A DNA stretch of 16,536 bases from NCBI GenBank assembly GCA_023145575.1, contig JAGLDN010000240.1, positions 1 through 16,536 on the forward strand, in the 5' to 3' direction. The position numbers were made by a program, and so were the translations under genes. The notes below the pieces were generated by a model that worked only from the letters and a program-made list of their open reading frames with translations, was not told where the DNA came from and searched no databases. Below, piece after piece: positions 7,093-16,105 of the stretch (position 1 is the first letter of the stretch; every line of letters begins with the position of its first letter). The stretch comes from Psychromonas sp. Its GTDB lineage: Bacteria > Pseudomonadota > Gammaproteobacteria > Enterobacterales > Psychromonadaceae.

Positions 7093-7413
7093 TATCAACG
7101 GAAAATATTAATGATTACAGCGTTATTCTCTTATTACCCACAGATCATGGTTACTTGCACTAATCTAGTGCGTTATAAAATGTCTACTCACGCGACAGAT
7201 AAGTATTAAAGCCTTTAATTTTAATTGCCCTCTCAATACAATTTACCGATCTGGCTTTTCATCTTTACATCACATGGGTATAAAGGAAGCACGTGGGTAT
7301 AAAGGCAATACATGAGTATAAAGGCAACACGTTTTAACTAAAATTTTCAAATAAAATCATCCCATTTTAACGACGTAATCTGGATAAATGACACATAATA
7401 AAATTGGGGTTAT
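7093..7413. other. Intergenic region upstream of the permease gene
   Basis: Between the repeat copy and the permease start there is no gene. It holds the 19-bp tandem array at 7271-7327 and, in the 85 bases before the ATG, AT-rich DNA where the permease promoter should lie. I could not identify a good -35/-10 pair. Confidence 0.4.
7271..7327 (-). repeat. 19-bp tandem triplication carrying the head of the dispersed repeat
   Basis: Three consecutive 19-base units read CACATGGGTATAAAGGAAG, CACGTGGGTATAAAGGCAA and TACATGAGTATAAAGGCAA, then CACGTTTTAAC. On the reverse strand each contains the head TATACYCAYGTR of the dispersed repeat. Beyond the first unit the reverse strand continues TATACCCATGTGATGTAAAG, which resembles the start of a full copy. 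The array ends 86 bases before the permease start codon. Confidence 0.8.
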
Positions 7414-8631
7414 ATGACCAAACAAAAACCGTCCCTTCTCGGGGGTATCTGTATTATCGCAAGTGTTTGTGTTGGTGCTGGTATGTTAGTATTGCCGTGT
7501 GCAGGTGCCGGTGCTTGGACTCTATGGTCTTTTTTGGTACTGATGATCACCATGATTGTCATGACAATTTCCGGCTGGTTGTTGCTCGAGGCATTTAAAA
7601 ATTATGATTTAAAAGTATCATTTAATACCGTGACAAAAGATCTGTTAGGCAATAAGCTCAATATCATCAACAATATTGCCGTTTATTTTGTTTGTCTCAT
7701 TTTACTTTACGCTTATATCACATCAACTGGGCTTATTCTACAAAGTATGCTAGGTCTTAATAGCAAAATCAACTCAGTATTATTTGTGTTGATTTTTGCC
7801 ATTGTAATTTGGCATTCAACTCGCGCAGTAGACCGTATTTCAATTATGCTTATCACCTTTATGATTTTAAGTTTTTCCATTGGCGTATTTGGCTTAACAA
7901 AGCATATTAATCTGAACATCTTATTTAATACTATGGATACGCACGCAAGCTATGCTCGCTATACAATGGCATTGTTACCCGTTGCGTTAACTTCTTTTGG
8001 TTATCATCATACAGTGACATCAATACGCGCTTATTATGGTAATGAAAAGCGGGCGAAATATGCTATTTTAGGCGGCACGATGATCGCACTTACCTTTTAC
8101 ACTATTTGGATAGTTAGCATATATGCAAATATACCCAGAAATCAATTTCCCCCGATCATTAAGCAAGGTGGTGGTGTTGAGCTATTACTCGCCTCACTTC
8201 GCTCATTCATTAATCCAGTTCAATTGTCACAAACAATTAGAGCATTCTCAATAGCTGCTATATTATCTTCTTTTATTGGTGTTGGACTAGGTTTATTTGA
8301 TTTTTTAGCCGATTTGTTTAAATTTGAAAATACAAAATATGCCCGCAGTATAACAGGGTTAATAACCTTTATTCCACCACTTACTTTATCGCTTATTTCC
8401 CCATTTGGTTTTATGACCGCAATTAGTTACGCAGGCGCGATAGCAACAATTTTTACCTGTATCACTCCAGGACTACTGGTTTTAAAAGTACGCGCTCGTG
8501 AAAGAGGGAATGAAGGTTTTACAACACCTGGCGGTAAAATAATGATTGTATTTGTTATTGCCTTCGGTGTAGTCACTGCCGTATTCCACTTTCTATCAAT
8601 GGTTGGGAAGATACCTTTATTTACAGGTTAG
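7414..8631 (+). CDS. tyrP: Tyrosine/tryptophan permease of the HAAAP family
   Basis: The 405-residue integral membrane protein belongs to the hydroxy/aromatic amino acid permease family (TyrP, Mtr, TnaB), proton symporters that import tyrosine or tryptophan across the inner membrane. The N-terminus has the family signature: LLGGICIIASVCVGAGMLVL followed by P and AGAGAW (about residues 8-35). Hydrophobic segments follow through the whole length, in line with the 11 membrane spans usual for the family. Later landmarks are LTSFGYHHTVTSIRAYYG (near 190-210) and FIGVGLGLFDFLADLFKF (near 285-305), both typical of TyrP-like proteins. The length equals that of E. coli TyrP (about 400). GGGGT lies shortly before the ATG. 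The exact aromatic substrate cannot be told. It lies downstream of two aminotransferases on the same strand, about 440 bases away with repeats between, so probably has its own promoter. Confidence 0.9.
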   Translation: MTKQKPSLLGGICIIASVCVGAGMLVLPCAGAGAWTLWSFLVLMITMIVMTISGWLLLEAFKNYDLKVSFNTVTKDLLGNKLNIINNIAVYFVCLILLYAYITSTGLILQSMLGLNSKINSVLFVLIFAIVIWHSTRAVDRISIMLITFMILSFSIGVFGLTKHINLNILFNTMDTHASYARYTMALLPVALTSFGYHHTVTSIRAYYGNEKRAKYAILGGTMIALTFYTIWIVSIYANIPRNQFPPIIKQGGGVELLLASLRSFINPVQLSQTIRAFSIAAILSSFIGVGLGLFDFLADLFKFENTKYARSITGLITFIPPLTLSLISPFGFMTAISYAGAIATIFTCITPGLLVLKVRARERGNEGFTTPGGKIMIVFVIAFGVVTAVFHFLSMVGKIPLFTG

Positions 8632-8779
8632 TAGTGTGGCAATGTGGACAATTTATTTAAGCAAAATGAATGTTTACTATCCCCATTAGTCAAGGCAGCT
8701 AATTAATAGTTTTGATTCCAAGTCAAGATACTTTCATTAACCGGCGACTAAATAAAGCACCTTGATAATCATATCGGTA

Positions 8780-8812
8780 TATACCCATGCATTTTAAAGT
8801 CACATGGGGATA
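8780..8812. repeat. Inverted pair of dispersed-repeat heads between convergent genes
   Basis: TATACCCATG (8780-8789) and CATGGGGATA (8803-8812) are inverted copies with one mismatch, separated by 13 bases. Read on the reverse strand, the right arm continues CATGTGACTTTAAAATGC, a close match to the repeat head at 3976. The pair lies between the convergent ends of the permease gene and the TerC gene, where a bidirectional terminator would be expected. There is no clear T-tract. Confidence 0.55.
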
Positions 8813-8848
8813 AATCTGGTCACATTGATACTTGTCCAAAACGTTCAA

Positions 8849-9631
8849 TTAATGACGTATGCTGCTACCACAAGTAGGGCATTCCCCTAATCCTTTTACG
8901 TTTTTATCTCTGCGTATGTTTAACATTTGCATCAGTACACATAAAGCCATTGCACAATAGACAAACGTTTTAGGTAAAATATACCCAAAGCCTTCGGCAG
9001 TCAGTACAATGCCAATCATAATTAAAAAAGCGAGAGCTAAAATCTTAATGGATGGATAACGATTAATAAAGTCTCCAATAGGCTTAGCAGAAATAAACAT
9101 AACACCAACAGCAATAACAACGGCAATCATCATAATGGTAATATATTGAATCATGCCAACAGCCGTAATGACAGAATCAAGTGAAAAAATGATATCAAGT
9201 GCTACGATTTGGGCAATTGCACTTCCAAAAGTCAGGATAACAACCTTACCTTTTTTCAATTGCTTGTCATCTGCCATTTCAACTGTCGTAAATATTTCAT
9301 GTGAAGATTTCAAAATTAAAAAAATGCCACCGAGGATCAATATCAAATCACGCCAGGAAATGTTATACTTAAACAAGGTAAATAAAACATGTGTTAATCC
9401 CATGATCCAAGAAATAGACATTAGCAAAAGCAAGCGCATGATCATAGCAAGTAACAAGCCTAACTTACGCGCTTTATCTTGTTGCTGACCAGGAAGTTTT
9501 CCAATAATAATTGACAAGAATACAATATTATCAATACTTAATACGATTTCAAGCAATACCAAAGTTAATAGCCCAAGCCATGCTTCTGGTATATAAATCC
9601 AAATAAATAAATTTGACAATGCTGCTATCAT
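8849..9631 (-). CDS. TerC-family integral membrane protein, YgdQ-like, with a C-terminal CPTCG motif
   Basis: The 260-residue inner-membrane protein belongs to the TerC/Alx/YgdQ family, whose studied members are linked to metal (manganese) export and tellurite resistance. The two signature acidic motifs are present: LLEIVLSIDNIVFLS (26-40; Glu28, Asp34) and ALDIIFSLDSVITAVG (144-159; Asp146, Asp152), each within a membrane span. ARKLGLLLAMIMRLLLL and ISWRDLILILGGIFLI match the E. coli YgdQ layout, and no CBS or CorC domain follows. The last 20 residues are hydrophilic and end KGLGECPTCGSSIRH, a CxxC pair (Cys251, Cys254) that E. coli YgdQ lacks as I recall it. TTAGGA lies upstream of the ATG with about eight bases of spacing. 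The gene converges on the permease and is monocistronic. The ion transported is inferred from the family only. Confidence 0.88.
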   Translation of the reverse strand: MIAALSNLFIWIYIPEAWLGLLTLVLLEIVLSIDNIVFLSIIIGKLPGQQQDKARKLGLLLAMIMRLLLLMSISWIMGLTHVLFTLFKYNISWRDLILILGGIFLILKSSHEIFTTVEMADDKQLKKGKVVILTFGSAIAQIVALDIIFSLDSVITAVGMIQYITIMMIAVVIAVGVMFISAKPIGDFINRYPSIKILALAFLIMIGIVLTAEGFGYILPKTFVYCAMALCVLMQMLNIRRDKNVKGLGECPTCGSSIRH

Positions 9632-9930
9632 ATAATTATCCTAACAATAACATTTATGATCATTAGCGCAATCTTCCCTGCCAGTCGATAACTCGAAAAT
9701 GATGACTTCTTGTAACATTCGAAAAAATAAAACCATAAAAGAAACAACAAATTTTGGTTAATTTTACAAACAGACAATGAGGAGCAACAATCATTAGACA
9801 CAAGTACGACTCATTTGCGTTACGATAAAGTTTCAATACCAAAATAACGGCTTCATAGAAAAGAATACAAAAATGTTTACACTCACTGTTTGGTAAGATC
9901 ACCTGTGCGCGTTTTCTATTATCACATATG
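9632..9930. other. Gap between the TerC gene and gltD
   Basis: About 300 bases separate the start of the TerC gene from the end of gltD. It should hold the TerC promoter. A 79-codon open frame at 9663-9902 (-) has no ribosome site and no recognisable domain and is rejected. I see no terminator with a clear stem and T-tract after gltD, and no copy of the dispersed repeat. Confidence 0.4.
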
Positions 9931-11400
9931 CTAGTTTGAAAGCATTAACGAGCCTTGCTTTGATTCAAGGTTTGTATTACCCATAAGATGAATATCAATC
10001 GCCAAAGCGGCTTCTCTTCCTTCATTAATACAATTGACGATCAATGACTGACCAGTACGCATATCGCCCGCAGCAAAGATGCCTTTTTTATTTGTTTGAA
10101 AATGATTTGTTTGCACATTTCCACGATCATCTAGCCCAATCTCTAATTGTGCTAAAATACCACTCGCATCTGGGTATAAAAAGCCCATTGCTAAAAATGC
10201 TTTAGTACACAAGATCTTACGCTCTGAGCCTTCAATTTCATTAAACTGAGCGCGCTCTCCCTGTGCGGCTGGTAACCACTCAATGTCGGCAATAATAAGC
10301 TCTTTGACATTGCCATTTTCATCACCTATAAATTCTTTGGTTAAGATAGACCATTTACGCTCAACGCCTTCTTCATGTGATGTCGTTGTTTTTAAAATCA
10401 TCGGGTAGGATGGCCAAGGCATGTTTTCAGTGCGTTTTTTAGGTGGAATAGGCATAATTTCAATTTGTAAAATTGATGCCGCACCCTGACGATTTGACGT
10501 ACCCACACAATCTGAGCCTGTATCGCCACCACCGATCACGAGAACATGTTCATCTTTCGCAGATATTTCAGCTGTTTTAAGTGGCATATTATTTGCGCGA
10601 CGATTATTTTGAGCAAGGAATTCCAATGCAAAATGGATCCCTTTTAAATGACGTCCTGGTATAGGTAAATCACGTGGGACCGTAGATCCTCCCGTTAGCA
10701 ATACAACATCAAACTGTTTTCGTAAATCTACAGCATTAAAATCAACGCCAATATGCGCATTTACCACCATTTTAATCCCCGCAGCTTCCATTACTGCGAT
10801 TTTGCGATCAATAACATCCATACCAAGTTTAAAATCAGGAATACCAAATCGTAGCAAACCGCCAACTTTTTCTTCGCGTTCATAAACAGTAACCGTGTGG
10901 CCTGCACTATTTAATTGCTCAGCAGCTGCCAAACCTGCCGGACCAGATCCAATAATAGCAATGCTTTTTCCAGTGCGTTTATACGGGATCTTCGGTTTTA
11001 CGTAACCATTTTTATAAGCTTTTTCCGCAATCGTTTTTTCGATATTACAAATTGTAATTGGATCTTGATTGATACCTAAAACACATGCACTCTCACACGG
11101 TGCAGGACAAATTCTGCCCGTAAATTCAGGGAAATTATTTGTAGAGCTTAAAATATCCCATGCTTCACGCCAATTATCCCTGTATACAGCGTCATTAAAT
11201 TCAGGAATAATATTGCCAATCGGACAACCATTATGGCAAAACGGTATGCCGCAATCCATACAACGAGACGCTTGGTCATTTATTTTCGATCCGAACACTT
11301 CATTTTGCACGAATTCATTATTATTTTTAACGCGATCAGCAATTGGTAATAAAGCGGGTACTTCTCGTCCTAATTCTAAAAATCCAGTAGGCTTACCCAT
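9931..11400 (-). CDS. gltD: Glutamate synthase small (beta) subunit, FAD/NAD(P)H-binding
   Basis: The 489-residue subunit oxidises NAD(P)H and passes electrons through FAD and Fe-S clusters to GltB, so that glutamine and 2-oxoglutarate give two glutamates. It begins MGKPTGFLEL. The N-terminal Fe-S domain has CMDCGIPFCHNGC (Cys47, 50, 55, 59) and ICPAPCESAC (Cys98, 102, 106). The FAD dinucleotide fold is at IIGSGPAGLAAAEQL (149-163) and the NAD(P)H fold at VIGGGDTGSDCVG (288-300); the flavin-binding C-terminus has IFAAGDMRTGQSL. The start MGKPTGF and PEFTGRICPAPCESACVLG match the Bacillus/alphaproteobacterial type rather than E. coli GltD, which has RCLSCGNPYCEWKC and PEVCGRVCPQDRLCEGSC. Its ATG overlaps the gltB stop as TAATG, and AAAGGAGA lies seven bases upstream inside gltB, so translation is probably coupled. 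Cytoplasmic. Confidence 0.95.
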   Translation of the reverse strand: MGKPTGFLELGREVPALLPIADRVKNNNEFVQNEVFGSKINDQASRCMDCGIPFCHNGCPIGNIIPEFNDAVYRDNWREAWDILSSTNNFPEFTGRICPAPCESACVLGINQDPITICNIEKTIAEKAYKNGYVKPKIPYKRTGKSIAIIGSGPAGLAAAEQLNSAGHTVTVYEREEKVGGLLRFGIPDFKLGMDVIDRKIAVMEAAGIKMVVNAHIGVDFNAVDLRKQFDVVLLTGGSTVPRDLPIPGRHLKGIHFALEFLAQNNRRANNMPLKTAEISAKDEHVLVIGGGDTGSDCVGTSNRQGAASILQIEIMPIPPKKRTENMPWPSYPMILKTTTSHEEGVERKWSILTKEFIGDENGNVKELIIADIEWLPAAQGERAQFNEIEGSERKILCTKAFLAMGFLYPDASGILAQLEIGLDDRGNVQTNHFQTNKKGIFAAGDMRTGQSLIVNCINEGREAALAIDIHLMGNTNLESKQGSLMLSN

Positions 11401-14400
11401 TACGCATCTCCTTTAGCACGAGCAGCGAGTGCTGCTTTATAATCTATTGGCATTACTTTTACCATTTTAGCAAGGCTTGCGTCTTCATCAGCAAGGAATT
11501 CTTGCGCAACCTTTGACTGTGTTAAATCCCAATGTCTCGATACTTTAGTTAAAATGAAATCTTTATCTGTCTGTTCAAGGGGATCTAGTTCAACAAGTTC
11601 CATATTACATTTATTTGCAAAAGTACCGTCTTCGTCAAAGATATATGCGACCCCACCACTCATGCCCGCCGCAAAATTAAGTCCGGTGCTGCCAAGATTT
11701 ATCATGCTACCACCCGTCATATATTCACAGCCATGATCTCCAATACCTTCAACAACGACGTCCGCGCCTGAATTACGCACACAAAAACGCTCTCCAGCCA
11801 TGCCGTTAATATAAGACTGGCCAGAAGTTGCACCATAGAAGCAAACATTGCCGACAATCATATTTTCTTTAGCAATTAATGAGGATTTATGATTTGGATA
11901 GATAACAATTTGACCACCCGAAAGCCCTTTGCCCCAGTAATCATTTGCATCACCCTCAACCGTAAATTCAACACCTTTTACAAGGAAACAACCAAAAGAC
12001 TGCCCCGCACTACCCATAAATTTGACTTTAAATGGTGTAGGCATACCATCCGCCTTGTAAATCTTCGATATTTCATTTGATAGCATTGCACCACAGCTAC
12101 GATCTGTATTACTAATATTAAATTCAGCCGATATTACTTCGCCGCTTTTAAATGCTGATTTTGCAAGTTCAATCAGTTTGCGATCCAGAACGGATCCAAG
12201 ATGATGCTTTTGCGCTTGTTGATTAAACAATCCATCATCAGGTTTTACAGTCTCTTTATACAAAATGGGACGCAAATCTATATTTTTATATTTCCAATGG
12301 TTTGGCTCAACGCGCATTTTTAAATTTTGCGTTTGACCTATCATTTCATTAATTGTTGCATAACCGAGTTTTGCCATATTTTCACGCATACCTTCCACAA
12401 GATAATTAAACAAGGTGACAACATCTTCAACCCGCCCATCAAAACGTTCTCGTAAGGTTTTATTTTGCGTAGCAATGCCAACAGGACAGGTGTTTAAATG
12501 ACACTTTCGCATCATAATACAACCTTCAACAACCAATGCGGCGGTTGCAACACCCCACTCTTCTGCGCCTAATAAGGTCGCAATCGTTAAATCACGAGGC
12601 GTTTTCATCTGCCCATCTGCTTGAAGCACAATACGATTACGCAAGCCATTTTTGACTAGCGTTTGATGCGTTTCAGAAACACCTAATTCCCAGGGCAAAC
12701 CTGCATGTCGAATTGAAGTAAGCGGTGAGGCACCTGTCCCGCCATCATAACCTGCAATTAAAACAACATCGGCTTTTCCTTTACAAACACCTGCTGCAAT
12801 TGTGCCCACGCCAGTCTCTGAGACAAGTTTTACATTAATACGACCTTCACGATTGGCATTTTTAAGATCAAAAATAAGCTGCGCTAAATCTTCAATCGAA
12901 TAAATATCATGATGTGGCGGCGGGGAAATAAGCCCAACACCAGGTGTTGAATGACGGGTTCTACCAATCCAATCATCAACTTTATGCCCAGGTAGTTGTC
13001 CCCCTTCACCTGGCTTCGCACCTTGTGCCATTTTAATTTGAATTTCTGCAGCATTAGTTAAATAGTATGATGTCACACCAAAACGCCCCGAGGCAACCTG
13101 CTTTATCGCTGAGCGTTCCCAATCACCATTATCTTTGGGTAAGAACCGCGCAGGATCTTCCCCGCCTTCTCCCGAATTTGATTTTCCGCCAATTCGATTC
13201 ATCGCAATGGCGAGTGTTGAATGTGCTTCATGAGAAATTGAACCAAAACTCATGGCGCCAGTTGCAAACCGTTTTAAAATATTTTTAGTTGGCTCAACAT
13301 CATCAATTGAAATTGGCGATCGAAGACCATCAACAAACTCAAATTGACTACGCAATGTTGCCGCATCATCACCTTGCAAATCAATGCATGATGCATACTC
13401 TTTAAATTGCGCATAATTTTTATTACGTGTTGACTTTTGTAACAATGAAATAGTTGTTGGATTAAATAAATGCTTTTCTCCACGCTGTTTCCATCGATAA
13501 ACACCGCCAACATCTAAGCGTTGTATTGACATGTTGCGCAATGGATAAGCAAAACGATGCCGTATTAAAATTTCGCGGGCAATATCTTCAATACTTAACC
13601 CTTTGATCCGCGTCACAGTCCCTTTGAAGTAGTTATCTATCACAGGTTTACTAATACCTAACGCTTCAAAAATTTGTGCTCCTTGATATGATTGAATTGT
13701 TGAAATCCCCATTTTAGATAATATTTTCAAAAGTCCCGCATCAATGGCATTTTTATATGAAGCAAATATATCCTCAACCGTTCTATTTTCAGGAAAACGG
13801 TTTTTAGCCTTTAAATCAATAATTATTTCTTCAATCAAATAAGCATTAACAGCAGATGCGCCATATCCTATCACTGTCGCAAAATGGTGTGTATCACGCA
13901 CATCACCCGTTTCAACAACAATGTCACACATGGCGCGCAAACCACGTTTAATTAAATAGTGATGCACAGCCCCCGTAATCAACATCGCTGGAATAGCCGC
14001 GTGATCTGATGTCGCATTACGATCTGATAAAATGATGATCGAATAACCATCATGGATCGCATCTTCGGCATAGCGACATATACGCTTTAAAGAACGTTCT
14101 AACTGCCCTTCTCCACCATTTATTCTAAACAAGATCTCAAGCGTCTTAGCTTGCAAATTATTATCATCTAGCGCATTTATTTTTTGTAATTCAGTATTAC
14201 TTAACACGGGAGAACTTAATTCAACTTTATGACAGTGTTCGGGGGTCTCACTCAATAAATTTTGATCCCTGCCCAAATACGTTCTTAGTGACATCACCAT
14301 ACGTTCACGAATGGAGTCGATAGGAGGATTGGTTACTTGCGCAAATAATTGTTTAAAATAATGCGACAAATGTTGAGATTGATGTGAAAGAACAGCAAGC

Positions 14401-15917
14401 GGCCAATCGGCCCCCATTGAACTTAATGGCTCTTTACCATCAGTTAACATTGGTAAAATCATTTCTATAATTTCTTCAGAGGTAACACCAAATTCTTGTA
14501 AACATCGTAATAACTGACCATCATTGGGCTGAATATTACGCTCTAATGCCATAGGTTGATCATCAAGTTTAATTAGATTTTCAGTTAACCACTTTTCATA
14601 AGGTTGCCGAGTAGCAATAGTATTTTTAACTTCATCATCTGAAATAATACGTCCTTGCACCAAGTCTGCAACAAAGATACGTCCAGGTTTTAAGCGTCCA
14701 TTGAGCTTGATATTTTCAGGCAGAATTTGGGCGACACCAGTTTCTGACGCCATGATTAACACATCATCATTAGTCAACGTGTAACGTGATGGGCGTAAAC
14801 CATTTCTATCTAATATCGCGCCTACTTGAACACCATCAGTAAAACAAACAGAAGCAGGTCCATCCCACGGCTCCATTAAATTAGCATGAAATTGATAAAA
14901 TGCACGACGTGCAGGATCCATTTTTGTATTTTCTTGCCATGCTTCAGGTATCATCATCATTAGCGCGTGTGGCAAACTTCGTCCTGAAAGCACAAGCAAT
15001 TCAAGCGCCATATCAAAACTCGCAGAGTCCGACATGCCTTCACTGCAAATAGGCATTAACATATCAAGTTCTGAACGAGTAAAGTATTCAGACTCAAGTA
15101 AAGCTTCACGCGATTTCATCCAATTGATATTGCCTTTCACTGTGTTTATTTCACCATTATGTGCAATGTAGCGAAAAGGCTGCGCCAAACGCCAGCTAGG
15201 TAATGTATTTGTTGAAAATCGAGAATGCACAAGTGCAAGCGCTGTAACCATTGCTGGATCTTGTAGATCTAAAAAATATTCAGGCACTTGGTCTGTGGTC
15301 AATTGACCTTTATAAATAATTGTTTTATATGAAAAATTATTAATATAAAAGTTGTCTTCAATACCGTGAACAGATTGTAAACAAATACGTCTTGAATAGT
15401 TACGCAGGATAAATAGCTTGCGCTCTAATACTTCAGCCGTCATATCATGGCCACCTGTCACAAACATATGTTCACACTGAGGCTCACCTCTTAAAGATTC
15501 TTGACCTATCATAGAGTTATCAATTGGTATGATGCGGTAGCCAATCACCTCAAGATTAAGTCGATCAGCGCAACGTTTCAAAATATCGCGACATTCATCA
15601 CGCAGGTTTTCATTTTTAGGGAATAAAATAGTGCCGACACCGTATTCGTCAAAGTCAGGCAGGTTGATGCCAACCTTTAAAGCTTCAGTGACTAAAAATT
15701 CATGTGGTTTTTGCAATAAAATACCTGCACCGTCTCCACTAAGCAGATCCCGACCATGTCCACCGCGATGCTCCATACGAGCAAGTATATTTAAAGCCTG
15801 TGTAATAATCGAATGTGATTTTCTGTTTTTTATGTGCGCCACAAATCCAATACCGCAAGCATCGTGCTCCATTTCAGGTATGTATAAACCTTGAGCAGCT
15901 TGTTTTTTACTTGACAT
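11400..15917 (-). CDS. gltB: Glutamate synthase large (alpha) subunit
   Basis: The 1505-residue subunit releases ammonia from glutamine, channels it to 2-oxoglutarate bound at FMN and makes glutamate. Domains in order: a class II glutamine amidotransferase whose nucleophile is Cys21 in MEHDACGIGFVAH, implying removal of a 20-residue propeptide; a central domain; the FMN synthase domain with GAMSFGSISHEAH, SGEGGEDPAR, GAKPGEGGQLPGHKV and GYDGGTGASPLTS; the 3Fe-4S ligands in CIMMRKCHLNTCPVG (Cys1133, 1139, 1144); and a C-terminal GxGxG beta-helix (GNVCFYGATSGQ, GGSMINLGSTGLNFAAGMSGG). Length is standard. QGLYIPEMEHDACGIGF and MEHRGGHGRDLLSGDGAG resemble the Bacillus type. AGGAGA precedes the ATG by about six bases, one of the strongest ribosome sites in the window. 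It is first in a gltB-gltD operon. A dispersed repeat lies 84 bases upstream of the ATG. Confidence 0.97.
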   Translation of the reverse strand: MSSKKQAAQGLYIPEMEHDACGIGFVAHIKNRKSHSIITQALNILARMEHRGGHGRDLLSGDGAGILLQKPHEFLVTEALKVGINLPDFDEYGVGTILFPKNENLRDECRDILKRCADRLNLEVIGYRIIPIDNSMIGQESLRGEPQCEHMFVTGGHDMTAEVLERKLFILRNYSRRICLQSVHGIEDNFYINNFSYKTIIYKGQLTTDQVPEYFLDLQDPAMVTALALVHSRFSTNTLPSWRLAQPFRYIAHNGEINTVKGNINWMKSREALLESEYFTRSELDMLMPICSEGMSDSASFDMALELLVLSGRSLPHALMMMIPEAWQENTKMDPARRAFYQFHANLMEPWDGPASVCFTDGVQVGAILDRNGLRPSRYTLTNDDVLIMASETGVAQILPENIKLNGRLKPGRIFVADLVQGRIISDDEVKNTIATRQPYEKWLTENLIKLDDQPMALERNIQPNDGQLLRCLQEFGVTSEEIIEMILPMLTDGKEPLSSMGADWPLAVLSHQSQHLSHYFKQLFAQVTNPPIDSIRERMVMSLRTYLGRDQNLLSETPEHCHKVELSSPVLSNTELQKINALDDNNLQAKTLEILFRINGGEGQLERSLKRICRYAEDAIHDGYSIIILSDRNATSDHAAIPAMLITGAVHHYLIKRGLRAMCDIVVETGDVRDTHHFATVIGYGASAVNAYLIEEIIIDLKAKNRFPENRTVEDIFASYKNAIDAGLLKILSKMGISTIQSYQGAQIFEALGISKPVIDNYFKGTVTRIKGLSIEDIAREILIRHRFAYPLRNMSIQRLDVGGVYRWKQRGEKHLFNPTTISLLQKSTRNKNYAQFKEYASCIDLQGDDAATLRSQFEFVDGLRSPISIDDVEPTKNILKRFATGAMSFGSISHEAHSTLAIAMNRIGGKSNSGEGGEDPARFLPKDNGDWERSAIKQVASGRFGVTSYYLTNAAEIQIKMAQGAKPGEGGQLPGHKVDDWIGRTRHSTPGVGLISPPPHHDIYSIEDLAQLIFDLKNANREGRINVKLVSETGVGTIAAGVCKGKADVVLIAGYDGGTGASPLTSIRHAGLPWELGVSETHQTLVKNGLRNRIVLQADGQMKTPRDLTIATLLGAEEWGVATAALVVEGCIMMRKCHLNTCPVGIATQNKTLRERFDGRVEDVVTLFNYLVEGMRENMAKLGYATINEMIGQTQNLKMRVEPNHWKYKNIDLRPILYKETVKPDDGLFNQQAQKHHLGSVLDRKLIELAKSAFKSGEVISAEFNISNTDRSCGAMLSNEISKIYKADGMPTPFKVKFMGSAGQSFGCFLVKGVEFTVEGDANDYWGKGLSGGQIVIYPNHKSSLIAKENMIVGNVCFYGATSGQSYINGMAGERFCVRNSGADVVVEGIGDHGCEYMTGGSMINLGSTGLNFAAGMSGGVAYIFDEDGTFANKCNMELVELDPLEQTDKDFILTKVSRHWDLTQSKVAQEFLADEDASLAKMVKVMPIDYKAALAARAKGDA

Positions 15918-16000
15918 TAATATCTCCTGGATGCGTAAAGTCTAAACATAAATTAATTACTCCAACCGTAAAATGACCCTAATTTATAAAATAGTTCATA

Positions 16001-16070
16001 TATACCCATAACGAATAAATATGGCTTATTTTTTGTCGACAAATCGGACACTAAGACAAGGCGCAGTATG
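16001..16070 (+). repeat. Divergent copy of the dispersed TATACCC repeat upstream of gltB
   Basis: It begins TATACCCATAACG and has the tail TCGGACACTAAGACAAGG followed by CGCAGTATG at the same offset (about 45-65 bases) as the tail GACATCAGAGCAAGGC of the copy at 2556. The middle is diverged. As at metQ, the head is the end nearer the gene, so the gltB sense strand reads ATGGGTATA. Confidence 0.5.
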
Positions 16071-16105
16071 AAGATCTTCCAACGATTAGCGAAGCTAAAC
16101 ATTTT

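Noticed and set aside
6955..7209. An 84-codon open frame overlapping the end of the class I aminotransferase gene
   Set aside because: It crosses a copy of the dispersed repeat (7022-7092), has no ribosome binding site of its own and its translation shows no recognisable domain.
8130..8136. TATACCC heptamers inside coding sequence (8130 in the permease gene, 8980 in the TerC gene, and GGGTATA at 10172 in gltD)
   Set aside because: None has the following ATGTGAC-like bases or the tail of the dispersed repeat; they are explained by codons and chance.
9663..9902. A 79-codon open frame upstream of the TerC gene
   Set aside because: No ribosome site and no family likeness; it occupies the expected TerC promoter region.
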